From positions 3-33,319 of the forward strand of contig NZ_LAJX01000046.1 in assembly GCF_000963695.1 (NCBI RefSeq): a stretch of 33,317 nt of DNA, written 5' to 3'. The notes under the pieces were generated by a model. It saw nothing but the letters and a program-made list of their open reading frames with translations, had not been told where the DNA came from and did not search any database. This document shows positions 1 to 9,413 of the stretch, in pieces. Position 1 is the first letter of the stretch, and every line of letters begins with the position of its first letter. Position numbers and translations under genes: made by a program. This stretch comes from Methylocucumis oryzae (GTDB lineage Bacteria > Pseudomonadota > Gammaproteobacteria > Methylococcales > Methylomonadaceae).

Positions 1-146
1 CCAAGCCTACAGGGATGTATTTACGGCGTCCTCGGCAACTGCTCCTGCGTTGCCCTACTACACGCCATCCCTGGCGTTATGCGCTCTGAATGTCCTGTCC
101 CTACTTAAGTTGGTAGCCAACGAGTGCAAGGCAAGCCTTGCACTCC
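1..146. repeat. Repeat-like intergenic DNA with palindromes
   Basis: No gene is supported here. An inverted pair, CAGGGATG at 10-17 and CATCCCTG at 66-73, flanks a GC-richer segment. A perfect 10-bp stem with a 4-base loop follows (GAGTGCAAGG at 122-131, CCTTGCACTC at 136-145). There is no T-run after the stem, so it is not a typical intrinsic terminator. The GC-richer composition and nested palindromes suggest a dispersed repeat (REP/MITE-like). Copy number cannot be judged from this window. Confidence 0.4.
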
Positions 147-234
147 GAAAATCGGATGCTTATATACTTAACTTAATGGCAGTGATGCAAACCTAGATTT
201 GTACGCCTAATAAAGAAAGATAGAGGAAAACACA

Positions 235-801
235 ATGAACGCATTACAAGCTCAACCTATCTCAAACACCAACTTAGCGCATACCCCCACGCAATCGGGT
301 CAGTATTTAACGTTTATGCTGGCACAAGAAATTTATGCCGTTAGCATTCTTAATATTAAAGAAATCATTGACTTCGGTTATTTAACTGAAGTCCCGATGA
401 TGCCAGAATTTGTACGCGGCGTGATTAACTTACGCGGACGCGTTGTCCCCGTCATTGATTTATTAGCCCGTTTTGGCAAAGGCGCGACCCCTATTGCCAA
501 GCGCACCTGTATTGTCATTGTCGAAACTGACGCCAATGACCAGACGCTTAAAAGCCAAGACTTGGGTATTATCGTCGATGCCGTTAATGAAGTCGTCAAT
601 ATTGAAAGCCAAGATATAGAGCCACCGCCTAGCTTTGGCACCGGCATCCGTCCTGATTTTATTGCTGGCATGATTAAACGCAATAACCGTTTTAATATTG
701 TGCTGAATGTTAAACGGGTATTATCCGTAGAAGAAATGACGGCGATTAGTCAATCCACTACCGAGCATCCATCCGCTAAACCAACAAGTGTACAGTCATA
801 A
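235..801 (+). CDS. cheW: Chemotaxis coupling protein CheW
   Basis: This 188-residue protein is a cytoplasmic adaptor that links chemoreceptors to the histidine kinase CheA. A single CheW-like domain (about residues 24-170) begins with the typical TFMLAQEIYAVSILNIKEII strand pattern and contains the family hallmark FVRGVINLRGRVVPVIDL. The last 15-20 residues are a polar tail. The ATG follows an AGAGGA ribosome site. cheR and cheD lie downstream on the same strand, but no cheA or receptor gene is in the window, so this is either a fragment of a larger cluster or an auxiliary chemosensory set. The reading frame is intact. Confidence 0.93.
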   Translation: MNALQAQPISNTNLAHTPTQSGQYLTFMLAQEIYAVSILNIKEIIDFGYLTEVPMMPEFVRGVINLRGRVVPVIDLLARFGKGATPIAKRTCIVIVETDANDQTLKSQDLGIIVDAVNEVVNIESQDIEPPPSFGTGIRPDFIAGMIKRNNRFNIVLNVKRVLSVEEMTAISQSTTEHPSAKPTSVQS

Positions 802-965
802 GCGTTAGTCATTAGACCCTGAACGACCATGCAATTTTTTAAACGACAACACTACGATGGTTAATCTACTATCCTGCATCGTCAAACATCATTGTAGGTA
901 TCACATTATTGAGCATTTTATGCGATGATAACTGACTGAAATACTCATATTGAAAAAAAGCACAC

Positions 966-1806
966 ATGGACAGCGATACGGCTATTAGATTACCCAGTAA
1001 TATTCCACTCACTGATCAAGAATTTTTTGTGGATTAAAGATTACTTATACAAAAACTCAGGTATTGCTTTAAACGATAGTAAAAAAGCTTTAGTTTCTGG
1101 TCGATTAGAGAAACGCTTACGTCACTATCAATTGACCAGCTATTACGACTATTTCCAATTAATTTCTAAGCCAGATGCTGCAAGCGAACGGTTGATGGCG
1201 ATTGATTTATTAACGACGAACGAAACCTATTTTTTTCGCGAGCCACAGCATTTTGATTTTTTAATCCAACAAATCTTGCCTAAAATTAGTAGCAGCCAAA
1301 CCTTTAGAGTCTGGAGTGCTGCTAGCTCTAGCGGCGAAGAAGCCTATACTTTAGCGATGGTGATTGCTGAATACAGCAAAAACTATCAGTGGGAAATTAT
1401 CGGTACCGATATATCGACAGCGATGTTAGAAAAAGCCAGACGGGGCTTATACCCTATTGCCGCTGCCGAAAAAATACCCAGGCTGCTACTCAAAAAATAC
1501 TGTTTAAAAGGTAAAGAAGAGTATCAAGATTTTTTATTAATCGACCCCGTCATACGCAATCGGGTAACATTTAGTTATGCTAACCTTATTCAAACACTAC
1601 CGGAAATCGGGGTATTTGATATTATTTTTTTGCGTAATGTCATGATTTACTTTGATTTACCAACTAAACAACTCTTACTTAAACGCATTTATCACTGTTT
1701 AAAACCCGGTGGCTATTTATTTATTAGTCACTCAGAATCGTTACACGGCTTAAGCTCAGAATTTCAGCCCGTAATACCGTCGGTTTATCGTAAAAATGAC
1801 TTATAA
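966..1806 (+). CDS. cheR: Chemoreceptor methyltransferase CheR (frame broken once)
   Basis: CheR uses S-adenosylmethionine to methylate glutamates on chemoreceptors. The protein starts at ATG 966 with an N-terminal segment ending LTDQEF, then shifts frame in the six-T run at 1023-1028 and continues WIKDYLYKNSGIAL. With five Ts the two parts join into a 279-residue protein, normal for CheR. Visible family motifs are NETYFFRE in the N-terminal half, the SAM-binding VWSAASSSGEEAYTLAM, and RNVMIYFD towards the C-terminus. The stop overlaps the cheD start by 11 bases, implying translational coupling. The break is best read as a one-base sequence error because both sides are well conserved. Confidence 0.9.
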
Positions 1807-2311
1807 CTCGCTCCCTACCGAAGCAGTAACAGAAGTCTTCCTACAACCAGGAGATTTTTATTTTGGTAAAGGCCACACGCGGGTAAAAACCATTCTAGGC
1901 TCTTGCGTCGCGATTACGTTATGGCATCCTCGTGCGAAAATAGGTGGCATGTGCCACTATATGTTGCCTAAGCGTAGCGAGCATTCCTTTTGCGCCCAGT
2001 TAGATGGTCGTTATGCCGATGAGGCCTTGCAATTATTTATGTTGGAACTGAAAAAAACCGCCAGTCACCCGGCAGACTACGAAGTGAAAATGTTTGGTGG
2101 CGGCAATCAATTTCCAACTCATTCCCAAACACGCGAATTGAGTATTCCTGATAATAATATTCGAGCCGGAAAAAATTTATTACGTTTGCATGGCTTTACG
2201 ACCAAAGCCGTACATTTAGGCAGTACCGGACATCGCAGCATTGTCTTTGAACTTTGGAATGGTAATGTCTGGCTAAAACATACCGTCTTTGAACATCCTG
2301 TGTCTTTATGA
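1796..2311 (+). CDS. cheD: Chemoreceptor glutamine deamidase CheD
   Basis: This 171-residue protein deamidates selected glutamines of chemoreceptors to glutamates, which creates methylation sites for CheR. The family signature is complete: GSCVAITLW carries the catalytic cysteine (about residue 37), and GGMCHYMLP carries the catalytic histidine (about residue 54). A later GGGNQF and a near-C-terminal GSTGHRSIVFEL also match the family. The start lies inside the end of cheR (11-base overlap), so the two enzymes that modify the same receptor residues are probably made together. The frame is intact. Confidence 0.92.
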   Translation: MTYNSLPTEAVTEVFLQPGDFYFGKGHTRVKTILGSCVAITLWHPRAKIGGMCHYMLPKRSEHSFCAQLDGRYADEALQLFMLELKKTASHPADYEVKMFGGGNQFPTHSQTRELSIPDNNIRAGKNLLRLHGFTTKAVHLGSTGHRSIVFELWNGNVWLKHTVFEHPVSL

Positions 2312-2379
2312 ATACAATTTAAGATGGCTATGATAATACAGCATTTTCACCAACCTCCTTCCTGTCGGCCAATCATACT

Positions 2380-5300
2380 ATGAGCCTGTCTTTAACGACT
2401 CATCTTCCAGTACCTTTAGATTTTGTCGCGTTTGCTTGTGAGAACATGCACGACGCAGTATATCTTATCGATTCGACGTTTAAGTTTAAATATGTAAACC
2501 AAAGTGCTTGCCAAACCTTAGGCTATAGCCAAAACGAATTACTAAACATGGGCGTGGCCGATATTGACTTTTCGCTATCACCGGTCGCGATTAATGCCAT
2601 GCATCAGCAAGTGATAGAGCAAGGTTATGCGTGTTTTGAAACTCGCCACCAACGTAAAGATGGCTCATCATTTCCAGTAGAAGTCAATATCACCCAATAT
2701 CAATATAACAATGAAAACATGTCGTTATGTGTAGTACGCGACATCACCGAACGAAAACGCCTTTATTTTGAAAAACAGCAGTTAATTGATGCACTGGAAG
2801 AATCGGCTGACTTTATAAGCTACGCCGAGTTAAACCATACAATATTATTTATCAACATTGCCGGCCTGCGCATGGTAGGGCTTGATGAAAACACCAAGGT
2901 CAATACGCTACAAATTAATGATTTACACCCTAAATGGGTTATCGAGTTATTAAATGAAACGGCTATTCCAACTGCGTTGGCTCACGGCGTTTTGGCGTGG
3001 CGAAAGCGCGTTATTACATCGTAATGGTTATGAACTGCCGGTTTCACAATGTATCGTTGCCCATAAAGATGAAAACGGTCATCCTAAGTTTCTCTCAACC
3101 ATTATGCGTGAAATTAGCAGCGATAAGACGCGGGCAGAGCAATTAAAGCTACTAGAACATGCGTTTAACCATATCGGGGAAGCCGTTTATTTAATCAGTC
3201 GACATGCTCAGTTAATACAAGTTAATAAAGAAGCTTGTAGACTACTAGGTTATGACCAGCAAGAACTTCTAACCTTATCGCTTGAAGACATTGCACCGGA
3301 CTTTAATACACAGGTGTGGACTGATTTTTGCCGGACTGCGCAAAACCAGGCGCTGTCTAAAACCTTTGAAACGACGTTACGCTGTCAATCCGGTGTGTTA
3401 TTACCGGTAGAGGTTAACTTAAACCATATCATTTACCACGACCAACCGTTTATCATGGCGCTAGTACGTGATATTAGCGAACGTAAGCGCATGGAGAACT
3501 TACTAATTTTACGCGAACGCGAGTTTAGAACCCTCGCAGATAGCTTGCCTGATCCATTATGTCGTTATGATTGTGAAACACGAAGAACCTATATCAATCC
3601 GGCTTGGTTGAAATCCGGCGGTATCATTGATGATGTCTTAGGAAAAACGTTTTGATGAAGCTGCCCCGTGCCCAAATGTACCTAGTTTTAGTGACGAATA
3701 TCAACGCCGTGTCCGTGAAGTGCTCGCCACAGGTCAGCCACAAACTTGGGACTTTGTACTTGATAGCGCAACACCACCGCGTTTTTTTATTATTTTCGTT
3801 TATTCCAGAAATAGATGATGAGCAAAAAGTGATTGGCGCACTCACCATTGCTAAAGACCTAACACCATTAAGGCGTTCAGAGCAAGCGCTGTCCCAACGC
3901 GAGCAAGAATTACGCACATTGGTGGATAATTTACCGATCAGTGTCGTGCGCTACGATGAGCAATACCGCAGAATTTTCTTTAATCCATCGTTTTTAAAAA
4001 CCTTTTCTACCTCAGCAGAAAAAATCTACGGCAGCACACCTAAACAACAATGGTTCGCTACTAATATTACCGGCGCACAATTCACCGAGGTTCTTGAGAC
4101 GGCCAAAACGCACCGGAAAAATTCAAGAAACCCTGGTAGAGTGGCAAAATTCAACTGGTTCATTAAGTTGTTATGCGTTAAAAATCGTACCCGAATTCGA
4201 TAACCACGGTCGTATTAATAGTTTGTTATCGCTAGGCTTTGACATTAGCGAGCGTAGACAACAACAAATTGCTGAATCCAATCGACAGCGTGTGTTCGAG
4301 AAAATTGCTCATGGCGATAATCTTAAGGGGGTTTTAGAGCAAGTCGCTCTGTATGTAGAATCATCTAACTAGGTAGTTATTGCACTATTCTATTACTCAA
4401 TGATAACGCCGATGAAATAGAAATGGTGGTTGCACCGTCTTTACCTAAAACTCAGCCATATCACTTATCACCGCTGAACCTTAGCGACCATACGAATCCG
4501 TGTTATTGCGGTATTACCTCCGCATTCAAAGGAACACGCGTCATTGCTGAAGATTTATCGGTTTATCCAAGTCACCCTATTTGCTCACAAATCAGCAAAA
4601 GTATTGGCGCACAAGCCTGTTGGTCAGAGCCTATTTTTTCGTCGACTGACGGCTTATTAGGCGTCATTAGCCTTTACCTGAAAGAAAAAGGCGAACCTCA
4701 TGCAACCGATATTTTACTGTTATTACAAGCGAGTCATTTAAGCTCGATTGCTATAGAACGCAAACGCATAGAGCAAAAGATTTATCACCAAGCCAGCTAC
4801 GACACCTTAACAGGCTTACCCAATCGCAGTTTGCTAAGCCATCGGTTACGCGAGGAAATTCACCAAGCCAGCTTAAACAAAGTCGGTTTATCGTTGTTAT
4901 TTATTGATTTAGACCGCTTCAAAGAAGTCAATGACAGCTTAGGTCATGACGCCGGTGATCGATTATTAATTGAAGCCTCTCAACGCATACGCTCCTGTAT
5001 ACGCGACTCTGATACCGTTGCCCGCTTAGGTGGCGATGAATTTGTCGTGATTTTAGCAGGCACTAACGACATCAATGCGCAACAACGTGTCGCACAACAT
5101 ATCGTCGATATGATGTTAAAACCTTTTCATTTAGACGGTCAATTGGCCTATGTTTCAGCCAGCGTTGGTATCGCCAGCTACCCGAAAGATGCCGAGAGCG
5201 CTGAATTGCTGATTAGCTGTGCCGACCAAGCCATGTATGCGGCTAAGAACTTAGGGCGTAATAACTTTAGCGTATTTACCCGCGACATGTTAGAACAAAC

Positions 5301-6084
5301 GCTACATCGCCAACAATTATTTAACGATTTGCGCGAAGCTCTCAATCAACAACAATTAGCCGTTCACTATCAACCTATCATCGAGTTAAGCACGAATGAA
5401 GTGGTTAAAGCTGAAGCCTTAGTGCGCTGGCATCATCCCAAGTTTGGCATGATTTCACCGGCATTATTTATCCCCATGGCGGAAGAAACCGATTTAATCA
5501 ATACCATTGGTATCTGGGTATTACGCGAAGCCTCGTTAATGGCAAAACGTTGGAATCTGCTACAACCGAGCGAGCCTATAAAAAAGATTAGTATTAACAT
5601 GTCGCCTAGACAATTCGTGCGTAGTTATCCTGATATTGAATGCATTACTCATTTGCAAAACATAGGCTTAGATCCAAAAGCGATTGTTATTGAGATTACC
5701 GAAGGCTTATTACTGGATGATAAAGCTGAAATCTTAAGCAAATTAAACCGCTTTAGTGCCGCCGGAATTGAAGTATCGCTGGATGATTTTGGCACGGGTT
5801 ACTCAGCAATGGGGTATTTAAAAAAATTTAATATCGATTACTTAAAAATCGACCGTTCATTTATTAATGATTTAGAAAGCGATTCAAGTGACCGCGCTAT
5901 TACCGAAGCCATTATCGTCATGGCGCATCGTTTAGGCTTGAAAGTCGTCGCAGAAGGGGTAGAAACTGAAGGTCAACGCGAATTATTAGCTGCTGTAGGC
6001 TGTGAATATGTGCAAGGTTATTTGTTTTCCAAGCCGCTAAACGCAGAGGATTTTTTAGTCTTTGTGCAAAATAGACACCGTTAA
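2380..6084 (+). CDS. PAS(x5)-GAF-GGDEF-EAL cyclic-di-GMP protein (five frame breaks)
   Basis: This is one gene split by five single-base shifts. Four are extra bases in T2990-2993, T3650-3653, T3782-3788 and A4105-4108; one is a lost C near 4369. Correcting them gives exactly 1233 residues. Domains by position: PAS1 2400-2760, PAS2 2770-3140, PAS3 3150-3500, PAS4 3520-3870, PAS5 3900-4260, GAF 4300-4760, GGDEF 4790-5270, EAL 5310-6050. Several PAS domains end in the DISERKR-type linker. The cyclase motif GGDEF is intact (5029-5043), with an RxxD inhibitory site at 5002-5013. The EAL motif (5413-5421), NMSPRQF, DDFGTGYS and VVAEGVET are all present, so synthesis and hydrolysis of c-di-GMP both look possible. 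It is probably a cytoplasmic sensor, since no membrane helices are evident. Confidence 0.85.
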
Positions 6085-6104
6085 GCCAATAACGGTAGTG
6101 TTTT
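6077..6104 (+). terminator. Probable intrinsic terminator after the GGDEF-EAL gene
   Basis: A 7-bp stem (ACCGTTA at 6077-6083, TAACGGT at 6090-6096) overlaps the stop codon and is followed by AGTGTTTTT. It separates the rightward signalling genes from leftward miaA. Confidence 0.5.
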
Positions 6105-6165
6105 TGTGGTTTAACTTACAAATCGCTACTGTTTGCCATACAGAGCACCGCAGTTTTTGCTAGGA

Positions 6166-7124
6166 TTACGGGCGGCAGGCGGGCAAGACGCCCACGCTAT
6201 GCTGCTGGCTTACGCTTAACGCCTTGGCATATAACTGCTCATCATCTGAAACTAACTGGACAGCCTCGACCTCTTTGCGCAACCAAGTGAATTGTCGTTT
6301 AGCCAGTTGCCGGGTTGCATGATGCTTTTTTCGGTCATCGTGGCTTTATCATATTCGCCGTTGAGATAAGACCACGCTTGCCGGTAGCCTACGGCACGAA
6401 TCGCAGGCAGGGTTTCATTTAAGTCGCCACGCGCATATAAGGCTTGCACTTCGTCGATAAAGCCTTGCTGTAACATGAGCTGAAAGCGCTGGGCAATTTT
6501 TTCGTGCAAAGTTTTACGCTGTTCCGGGGCAACAATGAGTTTTAACACGCGATAAGGTAGGGCTGTTTTATTATTCGCAAAATAACTGGTTAACGATTGG
6601 CCTGTTAATTCATAGACTTCTAACGCACGTTGTATACGTTGCGGGTCATTGGGATGAATTCGTGCGGCGGCGTCTGGGTCAACATTTGCAAGTCTTGCAT
6701 GTAACGCGTCTTTACCTAATGTGTGTAATTCTGCATCTAATTTAACTCTAAGTTCCGGATTGGCATTGGGCAATTCAGCTAAGCCACCGGTTAAGGCATG
6801 AAAATACAACATCGTACCACCAACTAATATCGGTAATTTGGCATTAGCGCTGATCGTCGCCATCAGAGCCAGCGCCTGATTACGAAATTGACCGGTGGAG
6901 AAGCTTTCGGAGGGGTCTAAAATATCGATTAAGTGATGCGGCACTGCGGCTCTTTCAGCTAGACTAGGTTTGGCGGTGCCTATATCCATACCGCGATAAA
7001 CTAACGCGGAATCGACACTGATAATTTCTCCGCTTAGCGCTTGGGCAAGTTGTATGGCAAGAGCGCTTTTGCCCGAAGCGGTAGGCCCCATGATGAACAA
7101 CGCAGGCGGTAAATCATCCTTCAT
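6166..7124 (-). CDS. miaA: tRNA dimethylallyltransferase MiaA (frame broken once)
   Basis: MiaA transfers a dimethylallyl group to A37 of tRNAs that read codons starting with U. The P-loop GPTASGKSALAIQLAQ is at the N-terminus, and the family motifs ISVDSALVYRGMDIGTAKP and RAVGYRQAWSYL are visible. Near 6319 the frame shifts. One missing G in a GG doublet would turn IMQPGNW into IMATRQLAKRQFTWLRKEVE, which is the conserved C-terminal tRNA-binding segment. The restored protein is 319 residues, the usual size. Its last residues (about 15) lie in a GC-rich stretch with a GGGC/GCCC hairpin (6181-6193) and look unlike other MiaA tails. hfq, a common neighbour, is not seen. Confidence 0.92.
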
Positions 7125-7145
7125 TTATTATTTATAATCAAACAG

Positions 7146-8004
7146 TTAATCGTCATCATGTTTAGACTGAGCTTCGCCTATAGGCAATAACGGTATACCA
7201 TAGCTTGAGATAATCGCCTGAATATCTTTAGCCTTTTCAGTGATTAATTTATCTAATACCGCTTTTCTGGCTTTATCGTTGTTGCGTACCCCCATAGCCA
7301 TCGCAAAATCGAATTTCAGCCCTGGTGTTGAGTGCATAGGTAGCATCGTGAAACTACCTTTAGGGCTTAGCGCATTGATATAAGCGGCAATGGGTCCCCA
7401 TAAAATCGCTAAATCAATTTTTTTTGCTGTTAAAATCCTTAGCTAATTGCATTGCGATATTGTTGTCTTCATCCCCTGACATGGATTGATAAGGAATGCC
7501 CTGATCTAATAAGCCGTTTTTTTGCAGCCAAGTCGTACCTGGCCCCCGATCAAACATGGCAATTTTGAGCTGCTCTTGTTGTTGCAAAGGCAATTGCGCC
7601 AGTTGCTCAGGCTCTTTAATACTGTCTAAACCTCGGCCTTTGGCGATAAGCAAGACATACGTCGAGCGATAATACGGCTGGGTATTTAACGTCATATCCG
7701 ACGCTTCGGGTACATTCATGACCACGTCGCATTTAAACTCTTTGCTATCAACCGCTTTTTCATCGATAGGGGCTAGTAACGTATTGCGAATAAAGCCTAT
7801 ACGCTGAGGAAACCAGGTGTATTCCAACGGTTGTTTTAAGGTTTTGGCAAATAATTCGGCAATTTTGTTTTCAAAACCATCGAGTTTTTGCGTGGAATAC
7901 GGTGGATTTAATGGGTCAGCGCAGACTTTAAACGCTTCAGTAGTATGTCCTGTAGCGCTTATGGTAGCTAGAGCTAAAGCCGTTACAAGTTGGTAACTGT
8001 TCAT
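7146..8004 (-). CDS. Periplasmic MxaJ/XoxJ-like protein of methanol oxidation (frame broken once)
   Basis: This is a solute-binding-fold protein of the quinoprotein-dehydrogenase-associated type, related to MxaJ and XoxJ, which assist PQQ methanol dehydrogenases. A signal peptide (MNSYQLVTALALATISATGH) precedes FKVCADPLNPPYS, GFENKIAELF, YTWFPQRIGFIRNTL, PYYRSTYVLL, MFDRGPGTTWLQ and, after the break, LAILWGPIAAY and SSYGIPLLP. An eight-A run on the coding strand (7418-7425) has one base too many; with seven the protein is 285 residues. No dehydrogenase or cytochrome cL gene adjoins it, so it is an orphan between miaA and rapZ. I am confident of the family but cannot tell MxaJ from XoxJ without a tree. 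Confidence 0.85.
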
Positions 8005-8032
8005 CAGATTTCCTTGCGGGTCTTAAACCTCG

Positions 8033-8159
8033 CCCTTCAGAGGGATTTTTATATTTTGACAACGATACGCGAATCTCGTTATCCTTTTTAAAACGCCCTA
8101 TTGACAGGGCCGGACAATCCACCGGCCTCTATCCGTCGGCGGGTGGTCACTCGACGGAT
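8033..8159. repeat. Array of five consecutive hairpins, IS200/IS605-end-like
   Basis: Five stems sit side by side between rapZ and the MxaJ/XoxJ-like gene: CCCT/AGGG (8033-8044), GACAACGA/TCGTTATC (8058-8083, one mismatch), GCCCT/AGGGC (8095-8110), GGCCGG/CCGGCC (8108-8127) and ATCCGTCG/CGACGGAT (8131-8159, perfect 8 bp). The composition is more GC-rich than the surroundings. Read leftwards, the string of hairpins ending in an AGGGCGAGG-type stem recalls the right end and guide-RNA region of IS200/IS605 elements. No TnpA or TnpB gene is present. It could equally be a REP-type repeat or a structured leader or terminator. Confidence 0.4.
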
Positions 8160-8181
8160 GAAGTTGAGTATGGATTGAAAC

Positions 8182-9041
8182 TTAATGTAATTCTCTATGC
8201 CGAACAATGACGTTGCGATAAGATTGCTTGAATTGTTTAACCAAAGAATCGACTAAAAATACCGAACGATGCTGACCGCCCGTACAGCCTATCGCAACAG
8301 TTAAATAACTACGACCTTCGGCTTCAAAAACGCGGTATCCAGCGGTCTAAAAAACCTTTAATTTCTTGGAAAAAATTCGGCAACGATGGCTTGTTTGTTT
8401 AGAAACTCAATCACCGCAGGGTCTTTTCCGGTTAAGACACGCAGTTCAGGTATCCAATGCGGATTGGGTAAGCTTCTCGCGTCAAAAACGAAATCAGCAT
8501 CTAACGGCACACCGTGTTTAAACCCAAACGATTGGAATTGTAAGGAAATATGCCGGTAATCCCGCTCGCCAATATGCTCACGAATCAACTCGCGTAATTG
8601 GTGGTAATGGGTTCGACTGGTATCAATCAAGACATTCGCATGACGCGCTATTGGCGTCAGCATTTCTCGTTCGATTTTCAGCGCTTCTCTTAGAGGAATA
8701 TCGCTATCCGTCAATGGATGACGTCTTCTGGTTTCGCTGTAACGTTTAAGTAATGTGGCTTCTTCGGCTTGCATGAATATAACTTCGCAATCTATCCCTT
8801 TACTACGAAGCAGCTCCATATTGTCGGTAAATGCCGCTAGGCTTTCGCTTTGATTTCTAGCATCTATACCTATGGCGGTTTTGGCGTAAGTCGTTTTATC
8901 TACCAGCATTACATGGTTAACAAAATCTTCTAACAGCGTTAACGGTAGGTTGTCTATGCAATAATAATTGCAATCTTCTAAAGTATCTAATGCAATACTT
9001 TTACCCGAGCCGGATAAGCCACTGACTATTAATAACTTCAT
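8182..9041 (-). CDS. rapZ: RNase adapter / nucleotide-binding protein RapZ (frame broken twice)
   Basis: In E. coli, RapZ presents the small RNA GlmZ to RNase E and so controls glucosamine-6-phosphate synthase; the same role here is inferred. The N-terminus has the P-loop [10 protein letters not shown], then [13 protein letters not shown]. The frame breaks in A-run 8370-8375 and again in A-run 8326-8330; one extra base in each restores [19 protein letters not shown], then [15 protein letters not shown] and a HRELH end. The corrected length is 285 residues, matching the family. It follows hpf after 32 bases. ptsN, which often lies between them, is missing. Confidence 0.92.
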
Positions 9042-9073
9042 GTATGAAGGTTAACCACGTAATGCCTATAGAG

Positions 9074-9364
9074 TTATCGGTGACTACCGGTTTTTTCTTT
9101 ATGCTTGATAATTTGTCTATCCAATTTATCGACTAAATTGTCGATAGCAGCGTACATATCTTCTTGCTCATCTTCAGCAAATAGTTTTGCACCGCTAATT
9201 TGTAATGTCGCTTCTGCTTTTTGGATTAATTTTTCAACGCTAAGAATAACATGGACATCAGCGACATTATCGAAATGACGGGCTAACTTGGCGAATTTTG
9301 CATCGACATGCGCTTTTAACGCTTCGGTAATGGTTAAATGATGGCCTGTTATTATCACTTGCAT
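9074..9364 (-). CDS. hpf: Ribosome hibernation promoting factor
   Basis: This is a short-form HPF of 96 residues that binds the 30S subunit and promotes inactive 100S ribosome dimers during starvation. It begins MQVIITGHHLTITEALKAHV and contains the family pattern KFAKLARHFDNVADVHVIL and DMYAAIDNLVDKLDRQI. The frame is open further upstream, but ATG 9364 is chosen because an AAGGAGT ribosome site lies directly before it and because the family starts at this residue. It lies 49 bases after rpoN and 32 before rapZ, in the conserved order. Confidence 0.93.
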   Translation of the reverse strand: MQVIITGHHLTITEALKAHVDAKFAKLARHFDNVADVHVILSVEKLIQKAEATLQISGAKLFAEDEQEDMYAAIDNLVDKLDRQIIKHKEKTGSHR

Positions 9365-9413
9365 GGTAAAACTCCTTGAGATGATCGGTGTATTATTGTT
9401 AATTGTAAGAACG

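Noticed and set aside
2-196. Open reading frame on the plus strand at the left edge
   Set aside because: It is open to the window edge, but its translation follows the palindromic repeat, has no family likeness and no supporting start. Treated as a chance frame.
2380-4372. PAS-GGDEF-EAL gene as a decayed pseudogene
   Set aside because: All catalytic motifs are intact, the corrected length is exactly in frame, and the same type of break occurs in essential genes nearby.
7937-8122. 61-codon minus-strand frame over the hairpin array
   Set aside because: It overlaps the signal peptide of the MxaJ/XoxJ-like protein in another frame and follows the hairpins. No family likeness.
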